NCBI GenBank assembly: GCA_034180415.1
Contig: JAXFOK010000018.1
Coordinates: 43,642 to 107,641, forward strand
DNA length: 64,000 nucleotides
Direction: 5' to 3'
Source: CAKMMH01 sp927798255
GTDB taxonomy: Bacteria; Bdellovibrionota_C; UBA2361; CAKMMH01
Shown here: piece after piece, positions 56,052 through 64,000 of the stretch
Layout of the letters: every line of letters begins with the position of its first letter
Numbering within the stretch: position 1 is the first letter of the stretch
Program-made: the position numbers and the translations under genes
The notes under the pieces: generated by a model
The model's database searches: none
Seen by the model: only the letters and a program-made list of their open reading frames with translations
What the model was told of the DNA's origin: nothing

Positions 56052-56143
56052 AAAAAACATATCTCGTTTAAACATGTTTGTTTAGCAAAGATATATAAGC
56101 AATTCAAAATCTTCTTTTAATAATGTTTTAAAGAGGTTTTATC

Positions 56144-56560
56144 ATGCATACTTTGGAAATTACTATTCCTGAGTGGAAGCCGCCTAAAGAAGACGCTTTC
56201 GTTTTGGGGAAGTATTATGACGCTGATGAAGCTACTAAAATTCCTCAATTCATCGTTGATTTCGGTTTTAAATCCCCTCAGGAACACTTCACTTATGATT
56301 ATTACATCGTTGGTGAAGAGGATGAATACGACGATTCGAGTAAATGTCTTCAGTGCATAAAATCATGGAAAGTCGTATTCCAAAGCGATTTTGAAGACAA
56401 CCCCCTTGAAGAAAATCTCATGAGCTTGATAACAAAAGTTTGTGTGCATTTCAAGGGCAAAACCGAGATAAAGGTCTTCAAAGATGGAAGCTATGACAAC
56501 GTGAAAGTTTACGAAGCCAACATAAAAGATGACATCGTGACGATTAGTAAAAGCTTCTAA
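56144..56560 (+). CDS. Orphan acidic protein of higher G+C
   Basis: 138 residues, acidic, no membrane segment; MHTLEITIPEWKPPKEDAFV at the start, KCLQCIKSWKVVFQSDFEDN in the middle. I recognise no family. It is a complete unit: own promoter, GAGG site, own terminator. G+C is clearly above the surroundings, and its 14-nt start leader GAGGTTTTATCATG is identical to that of the GNAT gene at 9153, so both probably came from one kind of donor. Confidence 0.6.
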   Translation: MHTLEITIPEWKPPKEDAFVLGKYYDADEATKIPQFIVDFGFKSPQEHFTYDYYIVGEEDEYDDSSKCLQCIKSWKVVFQSDFEDNPLEENLMSLITKVCVHFKGKTEIKVFKDGSYDNVKVYEANIKDDIVTISKSF

Positions 56561-56600
56561 CGATAAAAAGCGTGCCAATGGTTATTTACGCTATTATACA

Positions 56601-56634
56601 AGCCATATACAAATTTTTGTGTGTGGCTTTTTTT
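56601..56634 (+). terminator. Intrinsic terminator of the orphan gene
   Basis: AGCCATATAC pairs with GTGTGTGGCT (one mismatch plus G-U), followed by seven U. It lies between this gene and the convergent tag gene. Confidence 0.8.
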
Positions 56635-56637
56635 ATA

Positions 56638-57243
56638 TCAAAACACCTCACCTTCTGCTTTCTTTCTTACCACTTCATATTTCTTATTTATTTTATCATA
56701 GCATGGGCAATCTTTTGAATGATCATTAATCATACCTACAGCTTGTAAAAAAGAATATATTGTAACAGCACCTACAAATTTAAACCCTCTTTTTTTAAGG
56801 TCATTTGCAATTTTTTTAGAAAGAGCATTACATACAGGAATTTTACCTCTTTCATGCCCTATATAATTTATAATTTTATTATTTGAATAACTCCAAAAAT
56901 ACATTGAAAAACTTCCCTCTTCTTTTACAATTTCTTTAAAACATTTTGCATTATTAATAATTGCTTCTATTTTTCTAGGAAGTTTAATCATACCTTCAGT
57001 ATTTAAAATCTTCTCGATATCTTGTTCCTTAAACTTTGCTACCTTTTCAAAATCAAAATTACAAAAACTTTTCCTAAAAATATCTCTTTTTAAAAGAATA
57101 GTTAAAAAGCTAAGCCCACATTGAAGACATTCTAAAGACAAAGCTTCAAATAACAATTTATCATCAAATAAAGGCACTCCCCACTCTTTGTCATGATATT
57201 CTTTATAGTTTTTATTTATATTGGCAAAATCGCAATATCCCAT
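56638..57243 (-). CDS. tag: DNA-3-methyladenine glycosylase I
   Basis: Removes 3-methyladenine from alkylated DNA. HhH-family Tag features: CDFANINKNYKEYHDKEWGV with the zinc Cys and His, KFKEQDIEKILNTEGMIKLP and the zinc ligands at the end, DHSKDCPCY. In the usual LEGAQAGLSW block this protein reads LECLQCGLSF, an unusual set of changes near the base pocket. 201 residues. Confidence 0.9.
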   Translation of the reverse strand: MGYCDFANINKNYKEYHDKEWGVPLFDDKLLFEALSLECLQCGLSFLTILLKRDIFRKSFCNFDFEKVAKFKEQDIEKILNTEGMIKLPRKIEAIINNAKCFKEIVKEEGSFSMYFWSYSNNKIINYIGHERGKIPVCNALSKKIANDLKKRGFKFVGAVTIYSFLQAVGMINDHSKDCPCYDKINKKYEVVRKKAEGEVF

Positions 57244-57463
57244 AATATAAGACCTTTAATGATTATTGTAATATTTATTTTTATAAACATGAACTAAAAA
57301 CAGTTTAACAGAAAAATTAAACAGTAAAAATATTTGCTGATAATCGATTTATCATATCCTAACTAAAAATATTGAAATTATATATAAGAAATAAAACTTG
57401 AATTCGCTTTAAGACATTTTTAATATTCTCTCCCTCTCTACTAGCATAAACATCATATAGGAA

Positions 57464-57502
57464 AAAAGAGGGTTAGAAGGCACACGCTTTTAACTCTCTT
57501 TT
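57464..57502 (-). terminator. Intrinsic terminator for the small membrane-protein gene
   Basis: AAAAGAGAGTTA pairs with TAACCCTCTTTT across a 15-nt loop and is followed by UU and CC on the minus strand. The region 57244-57461 to its left holds nothing I can support. Confidence 0.6.
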
Positions 57503-57569
57503 GTCAAGTCTGTGGTTACTTTAGATTATGTTGTCACTAATGGTCTAAATATTTTTCTTGAGACTTTAC

Positions 57570-57953
57570 TCATGCATTTTTCAGTTTTATCACGGCAAAG
57601 AACAAGATAAACTCGACTGCCAAAAGGAACAAAGTAGCTACAGTAAAGAGAAGTTGAAGTGCCAAATATATCATCATGTATATAAGAAGGAGACATTCAA
57701 CTTTTTGAGGCACAGAAAGCACCGAAAACTCTTTCACGCATTCACTTGCAAGAGCAACTTTTTCATCATTACTAACCGACGAAAAACAACCTTGTACGGA
57801 GTACTTATAGTTGTCCTAAGACTAGCACTTACCGCCAAGCAGTACCCACCATAAAAAAAGAATAATAATCATGATGGGAATATCTGCAAAAAATTTGATA
57901 ACACTTTGGAATTTTTTCATTTTCTGAATTTTCCATAAGAAACCTTTTTTCAT
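57570..57953 (-). pseudogene. Small membrane protein gene with two in-frame TAG codons
   Basis: One frame runs from ATG 57953: MKKGFLWKIQKMKKFQSVIK, a hydrophobic PIMIIILFLWWVLLGGKC, TAG (57822-57824), Ser, TAG (57816-57818), then DNYKYSVQGCFSSVSNDEKV and a long hydrophobic end (LLIYMMIYLALQLLFTVATL...) to TGA at 57570. Apart from the two TAGs it is open for 128 codons, though neither half has a good ribosome site. G+C is above the surroundings. GTGTGCCTTCTA occurs inverted at both sides (57474-57485 and 57976-57987). Two separate small peptides are an alternative. Confidence 0.4.
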
Positions 57954-58173
57954 GTAAGGAGTGATTAATTAATACGTGTGCCTTCTACCCGAATGTTATC
58001 TAGGTATTAAACTATTTTACAAAAGATAATTGTTAGTCAAAAAATTTTTGGATTTACAAGATATTAAGAATTAAGATACATTAAATACCTTAAGACAAAG
58101 AATAAAATTTGAAATTAATAATTACGATATACTTGATATTTAATTTAATTTTATCACATTGTATTTATAAAAA

Positions 58174-58247
58174 AGCCTACAACGGGAATCGAACCCATAA
58201 CCGCTTCATTACGAATGAAGTGCTCTACCTAGTTGAGCTATGTAGGC
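58174..58247 (-). tRNA. tRNA-Thr (anticodon CGT)
   Basis: GCCTACATAGCTCAACTAGG at the 5' end, anticodon arm CTTCA/TGAAG with loop TTCGTAA (CGT), T arm GGGTTCGATTCCC, acceptor 3' strand TGTAGGC. 74 nt, CCA not encoded. Confidence 0.95.
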
Positions 58248-58316
58248 AAAGAAATCAACATCTGAAAAATTAACTTAATATATATTATATAATAAATTTA
58301 AACTTAACTAGATACT

Positions 58317-58352
58317 AAAAAAGCCTCAATATATTTTTTTATATATTGAAGC
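58317..58352 (-). terminator. Intrinsic terminator of rplM-rpsI
   Basis: GCTTCAATATAT pairs with ATATATTGAGGC and is followed by six U, 31 nt after the rpsI stop. Confidence 0.85.
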
Positions 58353-58382
58353 TCTCTTAAAGTCAAAACGTAAACATAAATA

Positions 58383-58778
58383 TTAACGTTTAGAAAATTG
58401 AGGTCTCTTTCTAGCTTTATGCTTACCGTATTTCTTACGTTCAACCTCTCTATCATCTCTTGTAAGATATCCTTCCTTCTTAATTTGTGAATGAAGTGAT
58501 TCTTCCATTTGAACAAGAGCACGTGATATACCATGTCTTACAGCACCTGCTTGACCTGACTTTCCACCGCCTCTAACATTTACTACTACATCATACTTTT
58601 CTAAAGTATTTGTAAGCTCAAGAGGTTGTTTTAAAATCATCTGCAAAGTTTCTCTTGGAAAATATTCAACTAAAGACTTTTTATTAACAGAAATATTACC
58701 ACTTCCATTTCTTAAATAAACTCTAGCAACAGCTGTCTTTCTCTTTCCTACTGCATGAATTCCATCACCTTTAATCAT
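58383..58778 (-). CDS. rpsI: 30S ribosomal protein S9
   Basis: 131 residues: AVGKRKTAVARVYLRNGSGN, VVNVRGGGKSGQAGAVRHGI and the basic end KYGKHKARKRPQFSKR, whose last Arg reaches the ribosomal P site. Paired with rplM as in most bacteria. Confidence 0.97.
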   Translation of the reverse strand: MIKGDGIHAVGKRKTAVARVYLRNGSGNISVNKKSLVEYFPRETLQMILKQPLELTNTLEKYDVVVNVRGGGKSGQAGAVRHGISRALVQMEESLHSQIKKEGYLTRDDREVERKKYGKHKARKRPQFSKR

Positions 58779-58817
58779 CTTTTATATTCCTTTTTATATT
58801 TCTAAAATAAACAAAAA

Positions 58818-59267
58818 CTAATTTGCACTCTTAACTTGATAAACTTTTGGTTTCTGAGCAACTTGAGGATAATTAGCATCTTTGTAAACTTTTAATTTGT
58901 TCATTAATTGATGTCCTAAAGTTCCTTTTGTAAGCATACCTTTAACTGCACGAGTTATAATTTCTGCTGGGTTTTCTTCAATTAACTTATTAGCAGCTTT
59001 TGACTTAATACCACCAACATAACCAGTATAATGATAATAATTTTTATCTTGAAGTTTATTACCAGTTAATTTTACTTTTCCAGCATTTATAACTATTACA
59101 AAATCGCCACAATCAACATGAGGAGTATAAGTGGGTTTATGCTTTCCTCTAATTAATGTTGCAACCTCTGAAGCTAATCTTCCAACAGGAACATCTGTTG
59201 CATCAACCACATACCACTCTCTATTTTTTAAAGCTTCTTCTTTACTTAAAAATTCTGTTGTTTTCAT
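58818..59267 (-). CDS. rplM: 50S ribosomal protein L13
   Basis: 149 residues: WYVVDATDVPVGRLASEVAT, LIRGKHKPTYTPHVDCGDFV and VKGMLTKGTLGHQLMNKLKV are L13 signatures. 39 nt before rpsI. Confidence 0.97.
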   Translation of the reverse strand: MKTTEFLSKEEALKNREWYVVDATDVPVGRLASEVATLIRGKHKPTYTPHVDCGDFVIVINAGKVKLTGNKLQDKNYYHYTGYVGGIKSKAANKLIEENPAEIITRAVKGMLTKGTLGHQLMNKLKVYKDANYPQVAQKPKVYQVKSAN

Positions 59268-59499
59268 TTAGAATAATCTCAAAAAAAATTAAAATATCAA
59301 AAACTATAAATTTTTTTAACTACATCGTGTAATTATACATAAAAAACAGACTAAAATACAAGCTCACAGACTAAAAATAAGTAATATTTTTTCTGTTTTT
59401 ATATAAAAATTCTCTATAATCTTAAAAAGATACTGTGATAATATAAACTAAAAAGTAAGAATACTCAAGGATACAAGCCAAAAAATTTCTATCTTACTT

Positions 59500-61704
59500 C
59501 TATTTTGCAACAAAAATCTTAAATATAAATGTGTTTAAAATGATAACTAAACTACTTAATACCATAACAACGCTTGCAACACTTGGATTTATGCTAAAAT
59601 TAACATTAAATATGGCTTTTAAAAGCCCCGAGGCGATAAAAATTGCTATAAAATTATAAAGAAATGCAAAAAATAAGTTTAATTTTATAATAAATAATGC
59701 CTTTTTGCTTATCGTTATAAGTTTAAAAATATTCTCTAAGTTATTGTTTTTAATGACAACTTGACTTAAATTAAGCGTAACATCAGCTCCTGTATCAATA
59801 GCTACACTTATAAACGCCCTTTTTAATGATGGCGCATCATTTATTCCATCCCCTATCATCATTACAAAATTATTATCCTCGTTTAATTTATCAATAATAT
59901 TAAATTTTTCCTGAGGCATAAGGTTTGCTTTCGTTTCATCTATTCCTAACTTTAACGAAACTTGCTTTGCAACCTCATTGTTATCACCAGTAAGCATTAT
60001 GGTTTTTATTTTATTTTCTTTTAATGTATCAACTAAACTATATGAACTTTCCCTTATTTCATCTTTTAAACCTATTAATGAAATTATTTCATTATTTTTT
60101 ACAACATAAACTATCGTGCATCCATCAATGCCAAGACTTTTTTCATCTTCTATTCTTTTATTTTCTACATTAAATTTTTCTAAAATCTTACTGCTTCCAA
60201 GAAGAAAAATATCATTATCTATCTTTGCTTTTAATCCCATTCCTACAAAATTTTCAAACTCTAAAACTTCATAACCTTTAATTTTATTTTCTGACAAATA
60301 TTCTTTAAATGGAAAACTTATAGGATGTGTATCTTTTGCTTCAATGCTACCAACTATTTTAAGAATATCTTCATTACTTATTATTCCATAATTTATAATT
60401 TTTGAAATTTTTAACGTGCCATAAGTAAGTGTTCCTGTCTTATCAAAAACAACTACATTTGTTTTCATCGCATTTTCTAACACTTTATTATTTTTTATTA
60501 AAACTCCTCTTTTTAAACATTCATTTACCGAAACAACAACCGCCAAGGGAGCCGCAAGTCCTAAAGCACAAGGACAAGAAATAACAAGTAATGTAATAAA
60601 TGTAGTAAAACTATCTTTAAAAGTGCTACCTAATAATAAATGAATAAAAAAAGAACTTAAAGAAACTAAAAATATAAAATAAACAAAGTACCCTGAAACT
60701 TTATCGCAAATTTTTTGCAGTGTAATTTTTTGCCCTGAACTTTCAGCTACAAGAGTAACTATTTTTGAAACCGTAGATTCTTTTCCAATTTTCTCCGCCT
60801 TATATTCAAGCATTCCATCTTTTATAACGCTTCCTGCGAGCACTTTGCTTCCAATAACTTTATTTCTTGGCTTACTTTCTCCTGTAATAAACGCTTCATC
60901 AATGTAAGCACTTCCATTTACCACCTCGCCATCTACTGAAATTTTTTCTCCTTTTCTTGAAACTACAATATCTCCTACATTTATTTCATCAAGCGTAACC
61001 TTCTTTTCTATATATCCTTTTTCAATATTCCCTTGTTTTATAAGCCCATATGGCGGAGTAATCGTAACAAGTTTTTTTATTGCATCTTTTGTTTTGTCCT
61101 TAAATGTTCCCTCTACTAATCTTCCAAGCTTTACAAAGTAAATTACAAATGCGCTAGATTCAAAATATAAAGAAAAATCTTTAACATCAAAAAATAAAAT
61201 TAAAATTAAATTATAAATACTGTATAAAAAACTTGTTCCCACACTAACTGTAACAAGCGTATCCATATTAGGAGTATTTAAAATTAAACTTTTAAAGCCA
61301 TTTTTTAAAATATCAAATCCATAAATTATAAAAAAAATTGAAATTATAGCTAAAGAAAAATAATAAGGGTAAGTATTTCTTAACGTATCATTAAATAAAA
61401 TAAAAATTAAAAATATTATTAAAAGCGTAGCTATTAAAAAAATTATAAAATACTTTTTATTGTTTCTATCAATAAGCTCATCTTCAATTTTATATTCACC
61501 GAGGCTTTTAAATCCTGCCTTTTTTACAAAATCTTCAAGGTCTTTAATAGTTAATGAAGTTTCATCATATTCTATGCTAACATTTGAAAAAATAAGATTT
61601 ACAGATGCCTCTTTTATTGCAGCTTGTTTATTTAAAAACTTCTCAAGGCCATTTGAACAGGCACTGCAAGTCATACCGTCAATTTTTAGGATAATTTTTT
61701 TCAT
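59500..61704 (-). CDS. copA: Copper-type P1B ATPase CopA
   Basis: Exports Cu(I). One N-terminal HMA domain (GMTCSACSNGLEKF), eight membrane segments, actuator ITGES, membrane metal site ISCPCALGLAAPLA (CPC near residue 375), DKTGTLTYG near 420, HP motif in DTHPIS, and MIGDGINDAPSL. All catalytic residues are in place, in contrast to the homologue at 37405. Follows the copZ-like gene by 21 nt. Confidence 0.93.
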   Translation of the reverse strand: MKKIILKIDGMTCSACSNGLEKFLNKQAAIKEASVNLIFSNVSIEYDETSLTIKDLEDFVKKAGFKSLGEYKIEDELIDRNNKKYFIIFLIATLLIIFLIFILFNDTLRNTYPYYFSLAIISIFFIIYGFDILKNGFKSLILNTPNMDTLVTVSVGTSFLYSIYNLILILFFDVKDFSLYFESSAFVIYFVKLGRLVEGTFKDKTKDAIKKLVTITPPYGLIKQGNIEKGYIEKKVTLDEINVGDIVVSRKGEKISVDGEVVNGSAYIDEAFITGESKPRNKVIGSKVLAGSVIKDGMLEYKAEKIGKESTVSKIVTLVAESSGQKITLQKICDKVSGYFVYFIFLVSLSSFFIHLLLGSTFKDSFTTFITLLVISCPCALGLAAPLAVVVSVNECLKRGVLIKNNKVLENAMKTNVVVFDKTGTLTYGTLKISKIINYGIISNEDILKIVGSIEAKDTHPISFPFKEYLSENKIKGYEVLEFENFVGMGLKAKIDNDIFLLGSSKILEKFNVENKRIEDEKSLGIDGCTIVYVVKNNEIISLIGLKDEIRESSYSLVDTLKENKIKTIMLTGDNNEVAKQVSLKLGIDETKANLMPQEKFNIIDKLNEDNNFVMMIGDGINDAPSLKRAFISVAIDTGADVTLNLSQVVIKNNNLENIFKLITISKKALFIIKLNLFFAFLYNFIAIFIASGLLKAIFNVNFSINPSVASVVMVLSSLVIILNTFIFKIFVAK

Positions 61705-61725
61705 AATATTATTTAAAATAAATAT

Positions 61726-61935
61726 TTATAAAACTTTAAATCCTAAATCATTAATAGTTTCTTTTATAACATTTATTAACGTGTCATCTTGCGTATCAAA
61801 TTCTACAGTTCCATCTTTATGATTTGCCTTTACATTACTTATGCCATCAATATTTTCTAGTGCATTTTTTACTCTATTTTCGCAACCCATGCACATCATA
61901 CCTTTCACTTTTAGCCTATAGTTTTTTATAGACAT
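61726..61935 (-). CDS. copZ: CopZ-like copper chaperone (HMA domain)
   Basis: 69 residues from the ATG at 61935 (AGAAGG just upstream; a longer frame to 61959 would overlap ldh). The ferredoxin-like HMA fold has the metal site GMMCMGCENRV (MxCxxC) and the usual strands (GTVEFDTQDDTLINVIKETI). Delivers Cu(I) to the CopA next door. The site Met-Cys-Met-Gly-Cys is slightly atypical. Confidence 0.88.
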   Translation of the reverse strand: MSIKNYRLKVKGMMCMGCENRVKNALENIDGISNVKANHKDGTVEFDTQDDTLINVIKETINDLGFKVL

Positions 61936-61942
61936 AAGCCTT

Positions 61943-62956
61943 CTAAAATTCATTCTCACTTAAAATATTTTTTAAAGTGCTTGCTGATTGTTTAAGATTT
62001 TCTTGTTCTTCATTATTTAATTCTATTGGAATAAGAGTTTCCACACCATCTGCACCAACAATTGCTGGCATGCTTAATGAAATCCCTTCTATTCCATACT
62101 CCCCATGCATCATTGAAGAAACTGAAAGAATAGACTTTTCATCTCTCACTATCGCTTCACATATTCTTTTAACAGACATTGCGATTCCATAATATGTAGC
62201 TTTTTTCTTATTTATAATTTCATAAGCACTATTTTTTACATTATCTGCAATTTTTTTCATAGATTCATCATGATTAAAATATCCTCTCATTTCACAAAAT
62301 TTATTAATAGGAACCCCAGAGACATTGACGCTTGACCAAGCAGGAAACTCAGAATCACCATGTTCTCCAATAATAAATGCGTGAACATTTCTTGCATCAA
62401 CATTTAAATGATTTCCAAGCTCATATTTTAATCTTGCACTATCTAGCACAGTTCCCGAACCAAAAACTTTATTTTGAGGAAATCCTGATAATTTTAAAGC
62501 AACAGTTGTTAAAATATCTACAGGATTTGCAACAATTAATAAAACACCTGTAAAATTTCTTTTTTTAATTTCAGGAATTATGCTTTTAAAAATTGAAATA
62601 TTTTTCTTAACCAAATCTAATCTTGTTTCATTTGGTTTTTGATTTGCGCCTGCCGTAATTATAATAATTGAAGCATTTCTTATATCGTCATACGTTCCAG
62701 CATAAATATTTATAGGTTTTGAAAAAGTAACTCCATGACTAATATCAAGAGCTTCCCCCTCTGCTCTTTCTTTATCAGCATCAATAAGAACCATCTCTGA
62801 AAAAAGCCCAGATTGCATAAGACTAAACGCAGATGCAGCTCCTACAAAACCAGTTCCTATAATTACGACCTTTCTAACATTTGTATAATTTAAATATTTT
62901 TGTTCCATAAGAGGTATTATATTTGATAATAAAATTTTTTTAAAGCCCCAAATCAT
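61943..62956 (-). CDS. ldh: L-lactate dehydrogenase
   Basis: Reduces pyruvate to lactate with NADH. Rossmann motif VVIIGTGFVGAASAFSLM, substrate loop AGANQKPNETR where Gln marks lactate rather than malate specificity, GSGTVLDSARLKYELG, and active-site His in GEHGDSEFPAWS. 337 residues from ATG 62956, which has AGGTGA upstream; the first 20 residues are an extension, and ATG 62908 would be the normal family start but lacks a ribosome site. Fits a fermentative life style with the hydrogenase. Confidence 0.93.
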   Translation of the reverse strand: MIWGFKKILLSNIIPLMEQKYLNYTNVRKVVIIGTGFVGAASAFSLMQSGLFSEMVLIDADKERAEGEALDISHGVTFSKPINIYAGTYDDIRNASIIIITAGANQKPNETRLDLVKKNISIFKSIIPEIKKRNFTGVLLIVANPVDILTTVALKLSGFPQNKVFGSGTVLDSARLKYELGNHLNVDARNVHAFIIGEHGDSEFPAWSSVNVSGVPINKFCEMRGYFNHDESMKKIADNVKNSAYEIINKKKATYYGIAMSVKRICEAIVRDEKSILSVSSMMHGEYGIEGISLSMPAIVGADGVETLIPIELNNEEQENLKQSASTLKNILSENEF

Positions 62957-63046
62957 CTAATCACCTAATTTTGTTATAATCTTTAATATAAACTTATAAT
63001 ATCCGTTTCATTATTTTAACTTCAAAATATAATACAAATTCAACCA

Positions 63047-63347
63047 TGAAAGGATACTTGAAGATTAAAGGATTTTTTGCAAAATACATTAAAAAAAATG
63101 GTATATGGGACTAATAATTATTATAGTAATCATACTTTTTATAATTGCAAACACCTCTCATGGTAAAAAGGAAACTATTTCTTTTAATTCACCAAACAAT
63201 ACAGATAAAATTTTCTTTCAGGAAATTTCAGGTTCATTCTATTATACATCATCTAAAAATTCTTCTCTCCTATTTGTCATAAATAAAAAATTTTCTTACA
63301 TTTTTGCAAGCGAGCTCATCAACCGATTCAAAATCAAACTACAATAA
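63047..63347 (+). pseudogene. Small single-membrane-helix protein, possibly frameshifted
   Basis: A frame from ATG 63047 reads MKGYLKIKGFFAKYIKKNGIWD and stops; a second from ATG 63105 reads MGLIIIIVIILFIIANTSHG and continues to 63347. Joined they make one basic N-terminus, one membrane helix and a Ser/Asn-rich outside part. Neither start has a clear ribosome site. No family recognised. Its 3' end overlaps the next fragment. Confidence 0.35.
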
Positions 63348-63816
63348 TTTAAATATAAAAGAAAAAATATCATTTCAAAGTTTCTGTGAATATATAGAAT
63401 TTATTTTAGGAGGTACAACAAGATTTCTTGAAGATGAAATTAAAGGTCTCTATAGTTATGAAGCGTTAAAACAAAGACTTATAGGAAATCCATTTGCAGT
63501 ATATGAAAAAAAGGACTTATCTAGACCTGTGATATTATTAGAAAAGTTAACAAAAGAAGAACTCTTCCAATTATTTAAAAATATTAGAAATGTTTTTGCA
63601 GAATATGACGAAACAAAATATTTAGTAACTAATAATGAAATAGAGAAATTTATGCAATATTTATTTAATAGATTTGGAGCAAATTCTTTTCTTACTCCAA
63701 GAGAGTCAATAAGACAATTTATTGGATTATTAACTCAAATTCAAAATAATCCAAATATTAAATTTAATACTAATAAAATCCTATATTTCAAAATTTCTAG
63801 ACTTAGAGGGAACTAA
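63283..63816 (+). pseudogene. C-terminal fragment of a BrxD-like (DUF2791) ATPase
   Basis: The open frame reads FCEYIEFILGGTTRFLEDEI, KGLYSYEALKQRLIGNPFAV, RPVILLEKLTKEELFQLFKN and RFGANSFLTPRESIRQFIGL to the stop. These blocks (GxTxFLED, GLYSYEALKxRL, LTxEEL, FLTPRExIRxFIGLL) are those of the C-terminal half of DUF2791 P-loop proteins such as BrxD of BREX phage-defence systems. The ATPase half is missing and there is no start codon, so it is a remnant. No other BREX gene is in the window. Confidence 0.65.
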
Positions 63817-63838
63817 AAAATTTATAAATTCTCTTTGA

Positions 63839-64000
63839 TTAGAAATACTCTTTCTTAAGATACTCTATAACTTCCTTAAGCGAATCAAAAACTTCATATC
63901 CTGTTTTTAATAAAGTATCTTTATGCTGGTCGCCTCTTGCAACAAGGAGGCAATTAATACCTAAAGCTTTTGCAACCTCAGAATCATGCGCCGTATCCCC
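63839..64000 (-). CDS. C-terminal end of a HAD-family hydrolase (cut by window edge)
   Basis: The minus frame reads GDTAHDSEVAKALGINCLLV then ARGDQHKDTLLKTGYEVFDS and LKEVIEYLKKEYF to TAA at 63839-63841. GDTxHDxEVAxALG is motif IV of the phosphoglycolate-phosphatase-like HAD subgroup. The 5' part lies beyond position 64000. Confidence 0.75.
   Translation of the reverse strand, partial: GDTAHDSEVAKALGINCLLVARGDQHKDTLLKTGYEVFDSLKEVIEYLKKEYF

Noticed and set aside
57570..57953. TAG recoding (pyrrolysine or Gln)
   Set aside because: hydA and others end at TAG, and no pyl genes are in the window.

Overview
The window is AT-rich DNA (roughly 30% G+C by eye) from a fermentative, probably strictly anaerobic bacterium with two membranes. 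The anaerobic lifestyle is suggested by a complete trimeric [FeFe] hydrogenase operon (hydC-hydB-hydA) and an L-lactate dehydrogenase. The outer membrane is suggested by a GT9 heptosyltransferase-like gene and a predicted lipoprotein. An RNase E/G protein, an L33 without the zinc cysteines, and the order rpsB-tsf-pyrH-frr-uppS-cdsA-rseP-tsaB fit a low-G+C diderm lineage. I cannot name the phylum; Deltaproteobacteria-like groups and Elusimicrobiota-like gut bacteria are both guesses. The many freshly broken genes suggest a host-associated or bottlenecked population.

Layout. 1-5130: end of a DUF4143 ATPase, a dispersed hairpin repeat, and the hydrogenase operon (minus strand). 5471-12301 (all minus strand): an accessory locus holding two decayed copies of one cassette. 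Each copy has a radical-SAM enzyme with a PqqD/RRE-like C-terminus, a small Cys-rich peptide, an intrinsic terminator and a HExxH peptidase. Between the copies lie a CntK/DapF-like racemase, a GNAT enzyme and a VanX-like D-Ala-D-Ala dipeptidase. This is the most unusual part of the window and looks like a RiPP-type (modified peptide) system being lost. 12370-25815: a long run of housekeeping genes on the minus strand (tsaB to rpsB, a GH13 enzyme, a lipoprotein, pheT, pheS). 26611-32712: a mixed accessory zone with a Tiki/ChaN-like protein, a broken small peptide gene, Nudix, an intact DUF4143 ATPase, pepP, a broken GNAT gene, an orphan gene of higher G+C, palindromic repeats and a candidate structured RNA.

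33456-44769: rng and recD2 (plus strand), a P-type ATPase that has lost its catalytic residues next to rpmG, an Smr protein, and an operon joining amino-sugar catabolism (PIG-L deacetylase, nagB) to an exported protein, a tail-anchored FHA protein and a heptosyltransferase. 45706-55669: tRNA-Leu, GC-rich repeats, aspS, a pile-up of broken genes (Thr-rich calcium-repeat protein, a fragment of an archaeal-type AspRS, a DUF4143 ATPase), metG, a truncated radical-SAM/SPASM plus translation-GTPase pair, murG and tRNA-Thr. 55685-64000: a MITE-like inverted-repeat element, an orphan gene, tag, a broken small membrane-protein gene, tRNA-Thr, rpsI/rplM, copA/copZ/ldh, a fragment of a BrxD-like (DUF2791) defence ATPase, and the end of a HAD hydrolase.

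No rRNA, CRISPR array, transposase or integrase is visible. Several isolated genes have clearly higher G+C than their surroundings, and two of them share an identical 14-nt translation-start leader, which points to a common outside source.
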